This document shows, piece after piece, positions 58,374 through 64,000 of a DNA stretch of 64,000 nucleotides (positions are counted from its first letter, which is position 1; each line of letters opens with the position of its first letter). Below the pieces are notes generated by a model that saw only the letters and a program-made list of their open reading frames with translations, ran no database searches and was not told the DNA's origin. The stretch spans positions 3,162,001 to 3,226,000 of the forward strand of contig NZ_JAUTAN010000001.1 of the NCBI RefSeq assembly GCF_030818655.1. Direction: 5' to 3'. The position numbers and the translations under genes were made by a program. The DNA comes from Nocardioides zeae (lineage in GTDB: Bacteria; Actinomycetota; Actinomycetes; Propionibacteriales; Nocardioidaceae).

Positions 58374-59396
58374 TCAGTTCAGGAGGTCGGCGAACGGGTC
58401 CTCGTAGTCCTCGAACGGCGCCGGGGCGGCGTCGAGGGCCTGGTCCACGTTGTCGGCGGTGACGAGCGCGATGGGCGCGGTCACGTTCTCGGGCAGGTCC
58501 TGGCCGTCCATGGCGGCGCGGCAGGCGTTCACGCCCATCTCGCCGATGGCGTAGGGGTACTGCGCCACGACCGCCGAGATGCCGCCGTCCTTGACGCCGT
58601 TGAGGCCGTCCTCGACGCCGTCGACGCTGATGATCTCGACCTCGCCGGTGCGGCCGACGTCGGAGACGGCACGGGCGACGCCGAGCGCCATGTCGTCGTT
58701 GGCGACGAAGAAGCCGGCGAGGTCCTCGTTGGCGCGGAGCAGGGTGGTGGCCTGGGTGAGGGCCTCGTCGCGCGACCAGTTGGCGGAGACCGTCTGCACG
58801 ATCTCGACGCCGTCGCCGACGGCCTCGGTGAACCCGTCGAGGCGCGCGTTGCTCGTGACGTCGCCGGCGATGCCGCCGACGAGCGCGACCTTCCCGCCGT
58901 CGGGGAGCAGCGTCAGCATGTGCTCGCCGCCCATGCGGCCGGCCTCGGTGTTGTCGGTGCCGATGTAGGTCGCGGGCGTGGCGTCCGCCTCCGCCGCGGC
59001 GTCCGCGTCGACCGGGCTGTCGATGTTGACGATCGGGACGTCCTTGGCCGCCAGCTGGGCGAGACCCTGGACGAGGTTGGTGCCGTCGATCGGGTTGACG
59101 ATCACGCAGCCCGGGTCCTGGCCCGCCACGACGTTGAGCTTGTCGAGCTGACCGGTGGTGTCGGTGATGTCGGCGGCCGCCTGCACGTCGACGGAGAAGC
59201 CGCCCTCCTCGCCGCCCGCGTCGATGCCCGCCTCCATCTGCTGGAAGAACGGGTTGTCGAGGCCCTTGATGACGGCGGCGACGTCGCCGTCGCTGCCACC
59301 CGAGGAGGACGAGTCGTCGCTGCACGCGGAGGCGACGAGGCAGAGGCTGGCCGCGACCGCGGCGGCAGCCAGGCGGCGAGAGGGGACACGACGCAT
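58374..59396 (-). CDS. sugar ABC transporter substrate-binding lipoprotein
   Basis: A 340-residue ribose-binding-type lipoprotein. The signal ends in lipobox VASAC, followed by a Ser/Asp-rich linker. The mature protein has the Peripla_BP_4 pattern: GLDNPFFQQMEAGIDAGGEE, GCVIVNPIDGTNL, PIVNIDSPVDADAA and EIISVDGVEDGLNGV. ATG 59396 was chosen because AAGGACTACCCGA lies before it; a longer reading to 59441 lacks one. It opens the sugar operon next to the ROK repressor. Confidence 0.92.
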   Translation of the reverse strand: MRRVPSRRLAAAAVAASLCLVASACSDDSSSSGGSDGDVAAVIKGLDNPFFQQMEAGIDAGGEEGGFSVDVQAAADITDTTGQLDKLNVVAGQDPGCVIVNPIDGTNLVQGLAQLAAKDVPIVNIDSPVDADAAAEADATPATYIGTDNTEAGRMGGEHMLTLLPDGGKVALVGGIAGDVTSNARLDGFTEAVGDGVEIVQTVSANWSRDEALTQATTLLRANEDLAGFFVANDDMALGVARAVSDVGRTGEVEIISVDGVEDGLNGVKDGGISAVVAQYPYAIGEMGVNACRAAMDGQDLPENVTAPIALVTADNVDQALDAAPAPFEDYEDPFADLLN

Positions 59397-59484
59397 TCGG
59401 GTAGTCCTTCGATCGGTGCTCCGGCAGCTCTGCCGGAGCAAAACCTGTGACCGCCGTCATGCGGTCGTGGAGCATCGAACCGCC

Positions 59485-59510
59485 ATTAATGACTTCTGTC
59501 AATCATTAAT
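59485..59510. promoter_or_regulatory. candidate ROK operator, divergent gap
   Basis: ATTAATGA at 59485-59492 and TCATTAAT at 59503-59510 form an 8+8 inverted repeat with 10 bases between, strikingly AT-rich for this genome. A minus-strand TTGACA lies inside it. The site is 89 bases from the lipoprotein start and 44 from the ROK start, suited to repress both. Confidence 0.55.
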
Positions 59511-59553
59511 CGGGGTCTTTCCGTTTGCCGCCTTCGTTTAATAGGGTGCGGGC

Positions 59554-60804
59554 ATGTCGACCACGTCTGCCGGGCTGCCGGGCACGCCGCTGGACGGTGC
59601 CCTGAGTCCCGGCGCGGGCATCGTCGGCCCCGGGGAGCTGCTCGCCCTCTTCCGGGCGCGCCCCGCCCTCACCCGCGCGGAGGTCATGACCCTCACGGGC
59701 CTGTCCCGCTCCACGGTGAACCAGCGCATCGACCTGCTCCAGGACGCCGGGCTCCTCGTCGCCCGGGAGCCCGACGTCGTCCCGGGCCGCGGGCGCGGCC
59801 GCCCGTCGGCCTCCTTCGCCTTCAACGAGGAGCAGGGCGTCCTCCTCGTCTGCGACATCGGCGCCACCGCGCTGCGCGCCGCCATCTGCGACCTCAGCGG
59901 ACGGGTGCTGCGCGACCTGCCCCTCACCAGCGACGTCACCGAGGGCCCCGAGGCGGTCCTGTCGCGCGTCGACCCCCTCTTCGCCGAGCTCCTGGAGTCC
60001 GCGGGCCGCGGCCCGGAGGACGTGCGCGGCATCGCGCTGTCGGTGCCGGGCCCGGTCGACCACGAGCAGGCCACCGTCGTCAGCCCGCCGATCATGACCG
60101 GCTGGGACCGCTACGACATCCGCGGGCGGTTCGCCCGCACGTACGCCTGCCCGCTGCTGCTCGAGAAGGACGCCACGGCGATGGCCTGGGGCGAGTACCG
60201 CACCCACTACCCCGACGCCGACACCCTCCTCATGCTCAAGCTGGGCACCGGTGTGGGCGCGGGCATCATCGCCGGCGGCCGCATCCACCGCGGCGCCGAC
60301 GGCGCCGCGGGCGACATCGGGCACACCCAGACCGCCGGCGCCGAGGGCGACGCGGGCCCGCTCTGCCGGTGCGGCAACCACGGGTGCGTCGAGGCCCGCG
60401 CGGGCGGGTGGGCCATGCTGCGCGACCTCGCGGCCGCCGGCCGCGACCTCAGCACCGTCGACGAGGTCGTCGAGCGGATCCACACGGCCGACCCCGTGGC
60501 CGTCGGCCTCGCGCGCACGGCCGGCCGCGTCCTCGGTACGGCGCTGGCCGAGACCGTCAACATCCTCAACCCCCGCGTGGTGGTCGTCGGAGGCCAGCTG
60601 GCGGAGGCCGAGGAGCAGATCTTCGCCGGGCTGCGGGAGATGGTGTACTCGCGCTCGCTGCCGCTGGCGACGCGCCGCCTGGAGCTCCACCGGAGCCGTC
60701 TCGACGTGCGGGCCGGGTCCGTCGGCCTGGCCCTCCTGCTGGCCGACCACATCTTCGCGCCCGCGACCGTCGACGTCGCCCTGGCCTCGGTTACCGGCCA
60801 GTAA
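59554..60804 (+). CDS. ROK family transcriptional repressor
   Basis: A 416-residue ROK protein. The N-terminal helix-turn-helix is ALTRAEVMTLTGLSRSTVNQRIDLLQDAGLL (near residues 38-68). The sugar-kinase-like part has CDIGATALRAAICD, KDATAMAWGEY, LKLGTGVGAGII and the ROK zinc motif LCRCGNHGCVEARAG. Divergent from the sugar ABC operon, it most likely represses that operon until a sugar binds. Confidence 0.92.
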   Translation: MSTTSAGLPGTPLDGALSPGAGIVGPGELLALFRARPALTRAEVMTLTGLSRSTVNQRIDLLQDAGLLVAREPDVVPGRGRGRPSASFAFNEEQGVLLVCDIGATALRAAICDLSGRVLRDLPLTSDVTEGPEAVLSRVDPLFAELLESAGRGPEDVRGIALSVPGPVDHEQATVVSPPIMTGWDRYDIRGRFARTYACPLLLEKDATAMAWGEYRTHYPDADTLLMLKLGTGVGAGIIAGGRIHRGADGAAGDIGHTQTAGAEGDAGPLCRCGNHGCVEARAGGWAMLRDLAAAGRDLSTVDEVVERIHTADPVAVGLARTAGRVLGTALAETVNILNPRVVVVGGQLAEAEEQIFAGLREMVYSRSLPLATRRLELHRSRLDVRAGSVGLALLLADHIFAPATVDVALASVTGQ

Positions 60805-60811
60805 GACAAGT

Positions 60812-60856
60812 GTCACACCGACTGGTGTGACGCAGCGAACGCCCCGACACTAAGGT
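60812..60856 (+). promoter_or_regulatory. promoter with 8+4+8 palindrome before the Fe-S gene
   Basis: GTCACACC-GACT-GGTGTGAC is a perfect inverted repeat at 60812-60831. TGACGC (60828-60833) and TAAGGT (60851-60856) make a -35/-10 pair with 17 bases between, so the palindrome overlaps the -35. A dimeric regulator could block it. Regulator unknown. Confidence 0.5.
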
Positions 60857-60921
60857 CGGACGACGCGCGCCTCCGGATGTGGCCGGGATGCGCGCACGTA
60901 GTGACGAGGAGCTTCTCGCTG

Positions 60922-63900
60922 ATGAGTGCTATCCAGATCGTGGCCATCGTCGTGTCGCTGGCGGTCACCGCCGTGGCCGTGACGATGACGACGATGGCCG
61001 TTCGTTCGATCGTCGCGACCGTGAAGGTCGGGCAACCGACCTCCGGCCGCACGGACCAGCCGGTCCGCCGCACCCTCACCATGGTGAAGGAGACGTTCCT
61101 CCACACCCGGATGCTCCAGTGGCACTGGGTCGGGATCATGCACTGGTTCGTCTACGCGGCGTTCATCCTGCTGTCGACCGCGGTCATGACGGGCTACGTG
61201 CAGCTGTTCAAGCCCGACTTCGCGCTGCCGATCATCGGTCACTTCTTCCTCTTCGAGTGGGCCAGCGAGGGTCTCGGCCTGCTCGGCACGATCGGCATCG
61301 TCTTCCTCATCGTCTACCGCCAGCTCCACCACCCGCGTCGCGAGGGCCGGCGCAGCCGGTTCTACGGCTCCAACCAGTGGCAGGCCTACTTCGTCGAGGC
61401 GATGGCGCTGCTCGAGGGCTCCGCGATCCTGTTCATCCGCGGCGCGGAGTACAACCTCGGCCAGATCGCCAGCGACCACCCCGAGGACTTCTCCACCTTC
61501 CACTTCCCGCTGAGCTCCCACGTCGGTACGGCGCTGTTCCCGACCGGCGCGGGCTCCGAGGGCACGCTGGAGAACATCATCGTCGTCATCGCGATGATCA
61601 AGATCCTCCTCGCGATGGTCTGGCTCATCGTCATCTCCTCGAACCTCAACATGGGCGTGGCGTGGCACCGGTTCACCGCCTGGCCGAACATCTGGTTCAA
61701 GCGCGAGGGCTCGGGCCGCACGGCGCTCGGCGCCCTCAAGCCGCTGACCTCGGACGGCAAGCCGATCACCCTCGATGACATCGACGACCTCGACGAGGAC
61801 TCCACGCTCGGCGTCGGCAAGATCGAGGACTTCTCCTGGAAGGGCATCCTCGACTTCACCACCTGCACCGAGTGCGGTCGCTGCCAGAGCCAGTGCCCGG
61901 CCTGGAACACCGAAAAGCCGCTGTCGCCGAAGCTGCTCATCATGGGCCTGCGCGACCACGCCTACGCGAAGGGTCCGTACTCCCGCGCCGGCGGCGAGGA
62001 GAGCGAGGCGGCCGTCGCCCTGCTCGAGGGCAACGAGGTGCTGCAGCGCGAGGCCGAGCGCCCGCTGGTCGGCGACACGGGCGACGACTGGTTCTACATG
62101 CCCGAGAGCGGCGCCGCCGTGATCGACCCCGACGTGCTGTGGTCGTGCACCTCCTGCGGCGCGTGCGTCCAGCAGTGCCCGGTCGACATCGAGCACGTGG
62201 ACCACATCGTCGACATGCGCCGCTACCAGGTGCTCGTCGAGTCCAACTTCCCCGCCGAGCTCAACGGCCTCTTCAAGCGCCTCGAGAGCAAGGGCAACCC
62301 GTGGGGCATGTCCCCCAACGACCGCCTCGACTGGGCCAAGGGCCTCGACTTCGAGGTGCCCGTCGTCGGCGAGACCATCGAGTCGCTCGACGAGGTCGAC
62401 TGGCTGTTCTGGGTGGGCTGCGCCGGGGCGTACGAGGACCGCGCGAAGAAGACCACCCGCGCCACCGCGGAGCTGCTCAACATGGCCGGCATCAGCTTCG
62501 GCGTGCTGGGCAACGGCGAGACCTGCACCGGTGACTCGGCGCGCCGCGCGGGCAACGAGTTCGTCTTCCAGGGCCTCGCGGCGCAGAACGTGGAGACGCT
62601 CAAGGAGTTCAAGGCCAAGAAGGTCGTCTCCACCTGCCCGCACTGCATGAACACGCTGAAGAACGAGTACAAGTCGTTCGGCATCGAGCTCGAGGTCATC
62701 CACCACACGCAGCTGCTCAACCGCCTCGTGCGGGACGGCAAGCTGACGCCGGTCGCGACCGGCGCGGGCGCCCACCAGCGCACGATCACCTACCACGACC
62801 CCTGCTACCTGGGTCGCCACAACCAGGTCTACACGCCCCCGCGCGAGCTGCTCCAGATCATGCCGGGCGCCGAGGTCAAGGAGATGGAGCGCAACTCCGA
62901 GCGGTCCTTCTGCTGCGGCGCCGGCGGTGCCCGCATGTGGATGGAGGAGAACATCGGGGAGCGCATCAACGTCAACCGCACCCAGGAGGCGGTGGGCACC
63001 GGCGCCGACCAGATCGCCGTCGGCTGCCCCTTCTGCCGCGTGATGATCTCCGACGGCCTGACCGCGGAGCAGTCCGGCGGCCGGGCGCGCGAGGAGGTCG
63101 AGGTCCTCGACGTCGCCCAGATGCTGCTCGCCTCGGTGAAGGGCGAGCAGGCGACCAAGCTGCTCCCCGGCGAGGGCGCGCAGGCGGCCCCCGCGAGGAA
63201 GGCGGCGCCCGCGGCGAAGAAGAAGGACGAGGCCCTCAAGGCCGAGCCCGAGCCGGGTGACGTGACCGTCACCGACTCCACCGTCACCGAGACGGCGGAC
63301 GTCGGTCCCCTCGCCAAGGCCTCCGGCGGCGACTCGCTCTTCGACTCGCCCGAGTCGAAGAAGGAGGAGCCGAAGAAGGAGGGCACCGGCGGCTCGCTCT
63401 TCGACGACGACGCCTCGTCGCTGTTCGACACGCCCGCGAGGCCCGCGGCGAAGGCGGAGCCGGCTGCCGAGCCCGAGGAGAAGCCCGCGGCCAAGCCCGC
63501 CGCCGACCTCGGCGCCGGAGGGTCGCTGTTCGACCTGGGCGGCGACGCTCCTGCGACGCCGGCCGAGAAGAAGCCCGCTGCCGAGAAGAAGCCCGCTGCC
63601 GCGGAGCCGGCTGCGGAGAAGCCCGCCGCCAAGCCGGCGGTCGACCTCGGCGCCGGCGGGTCGCTCTTCGACATCCCGGCGCAGGAGTCGGCTCCGGCTG
63701 CCCCGAAGGCGGAGCCGGCCGAGGCCGAGCCCGCCGCGAAGGCGGAGCCGGCAGCGTCGGGTGGCGGGTCCACCAGCACGCCGCGCACCGACGTCGACCT
63801 GAGCGCGGGCGGCTCGCTGTTCGACATCGCCGCCCCCGAGACCGGTACGGCGCCCGCCCGCCCGGCAGCGCCCACCCCGGCGGCGGAGCCGGAGCCGGCT

Positions 63901-64000
63901 GCCGAGGCTGAGCCGGTTGCCGAGGCGGTTGCCGAGGCGGAGCCGGCCAAGCCCGCGGCTGCGACGCCGGCGGCCGGCGGGGGCGCGACCTCCGCCCCGC
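60922..64000 (+). CDS. membrane Fe-S reductase with CCG domains (Rv0338c-like), C-terminus beyond window
   Basis: The first 1026 codons are in the window. Residues 1-260 hold about six membrane segments of NarI/HdrE type (WHWVGIMHWFVYAAFILLS, LLGTIGIVFLIVYRQL). Two 4Fe-4S motifs follow: CTECGRCQSQCP from residue 315 and CTSCGACVQQCP from 409. Two CCG-type domains are marked by LFWVGCAG, CPHC, CCGAGGARM (residue 664) and GCPFC. This matches actinobacterial heterodisulfide-reductase-like proteins, which pass electrons between the quinone pool and an unknown acceptor. From about residue 760 the protein becomes Ala/Pro/Lys/Glu-rich and repeats SLFD at about 20-50 residue intervals. GAGGAG lies before the ATG. 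Confidence 0.9.
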   Translation, partial: MSAIQIVAIVVSLAVTAVAVTMTTMAVRSIVATVKVGQPTSGRTDQPVRRTLTMVKETFLHTRMLQWHWVGIMHWFVYAAFILLSTAVMTGYVQLFKPDFALPIIGHFFLFEWASEGLGLLGTIGIVFLIVYRQLHHPRREGRRSRFYGSNQWQAYFVEAMALLEGSAILFIRGAEYNLGQIASDHPEDFSTFHFPLSSHVGTALFPTGAGSEGTLENIIVVIAMIKILLAMVWLIVISSNLNMGVAWHRFTAWPNIWFKREGSGRTALGALKPLTSDGKPITLDDIDDLDEDSTLGVGKIEDFSWKGILDFTTCTECGRCQSQCPAWNTEKPLSPKLLIMGLRDHAYAKGPYSRAGGEESEAAVALLEGNEVLQREAERPLVGDTGDDWFYMPESGAAVIDPDVLWSCTSCGACVQQCPVDIEHVDHIVDMRRYQVLVESNFPAELNGLFKRLESKGNPWGMSPNDRLDWAKGLDFEVPVVGETIESLDEVDWLFWVGCAGAYEDRAKKTTRATAELLNMAGISFGVLGNGETCTGDSARRAGNEFVFQGLAAQNVETLKEFKAKKVVSTCPHCMNTLKNEYKSFGIELEVIHHTQLLNRLVRDGKLTPVATGAGAHQRTITYHDPCYLGRHNQVYTPPRELLQIMPGAEVKEMERNSERSFCCGAGGARMWMEENIGERINVNRTQEAVGTGADQIAVGCPFCRVMISDGLTAEQSGGRAREEVEVLDVAQMLLASVKGEQATKLLPGEGAQAAPARKAAPAAKKKDEALKAEPEPGDVTVTDSTVTETADVGPLAKASGGDSLFDSPESKKEEPKKEGTGGSLFDDDASSLFDTPARPAAKAEPAAEPEEKPAAKPAADLGAGGSLFDLGGDAPATPAEKKPAAEKKPAAAEPAAEKPAAKPAVDLGAGGSLFDIPAQESAPAAPKAEPAEAEPAAKAEPAASGGGSTSTPRTDVDLSAGGSLFDIAAPETGTAPARPAAPTPAAEPEPAAEAEPVAEAVAEAEPAKPAAATPAAGGGATSAP

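Noticed and set aside
62829..63950. Open minus-strand reading, Ser/Ala/Gly-rich, opposite the Fe-S reductase tail
   Set aside because: It mirrors the low-complexity codons of the real gene and has no family features.

Overview
The window is high-GC DNA (roughly 70% by eye) with dense genes, frequent GTG starts, many 4-base ATGA/GTGA overlaps and TANNNT-type -10 elements. Its housekeeping genes (thymidylate kinase, DNA polymerase III delta prime, NhaA behind a cation-riboswitch-like leader, SppA, and a membrane Fe-S reductase of the mycobacterial Rv0338c type) point to an actinomycete. A member of the Nocardioidaceae is my best guess, but that is inference from gene types, not a database match. 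No rRNA, tRNA, CRISPR array, transposase or phage gene was seen.

Region 1 (1-24900) is a large catabolic and uptake cluster. It holds a polyamine-type ABC importer whose lipoprotein gene is frameshifted, a P450 with its own 3Fe-4S ferredoxin and ferredoxin reductase, and a CoA toolkit (AMP-forming ligase, CaiB/BaiF CoA-transferase, acyl-CoA dehydrogenase, enoyl-CoA hydratase, HMG-CoA-lyase-like aldolase, hotdog thioesterase). It also holds three MmgE/PrpD proteins, two fumarate-reductase-like flavoproteins, an EthD-like protein, a fumarylacetoacetate hydrolase, an M24 creatinase/peptidase and an asparaginase. One GntR/FCD regulator (2845-3561) sits inside. A motif built on GTATAC, seen as ATACCGTRTT in its best copies, recurs at the regulator's own promoter and at five other transcription-unit starts. 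I read this as one regulon for breaking down an unidentified, probably branched or cyclic and possibly nitrogen-containing compound.

Region 2 (24897-34652) holds a tripeptidyl-peptidase-like hydrolase, delta prime and tmk on the minus strand. A divergent plus-strand run follows: DUF4178, DUF4247, DUF350, a membrane spermidine-synthase-like protein, a potassium channel and a GAF-SpoIIE phosphatase. Region 3 (34690-38943) has a second CoA-transferase, a second GntR regulator, a MatC-like dicarboxylate transporter and a HAD dehalogenase.

Region 4 (38995-48608) has an MFS transporter, a fatty-acid desaturase with its reductase (the desaturase carries a one-base frameshift in a C run), and a small cysteine-containing protein. 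After these come NhaA with its riboswitch-like leader, an IclR regulator, a PhzF-like isomerase, an unrecognised protein and a secreted M23 protein. Region 5 (48897-55574) has a secreted amidohydrolase, a secreted S1 protease, SppA and a P-loop kinase. Region 6 (55571-60804) is a sugar ABC importer with a TIM-barrel epimerase and a divergent ROK repressor. The window ends inside a long membrane Fe-S reductase whose Ala/Pro/Lys/Glu-rich tail repeats a SLFD motif.

Two small non-coding repeat families stand out. One is a 110-bp element with perfect 16-bp inverted ends at 44635, with an inverted 70-bp partial copy at 48755. The other is an 89-bp terminator-like repeat at 40222 and 52960.
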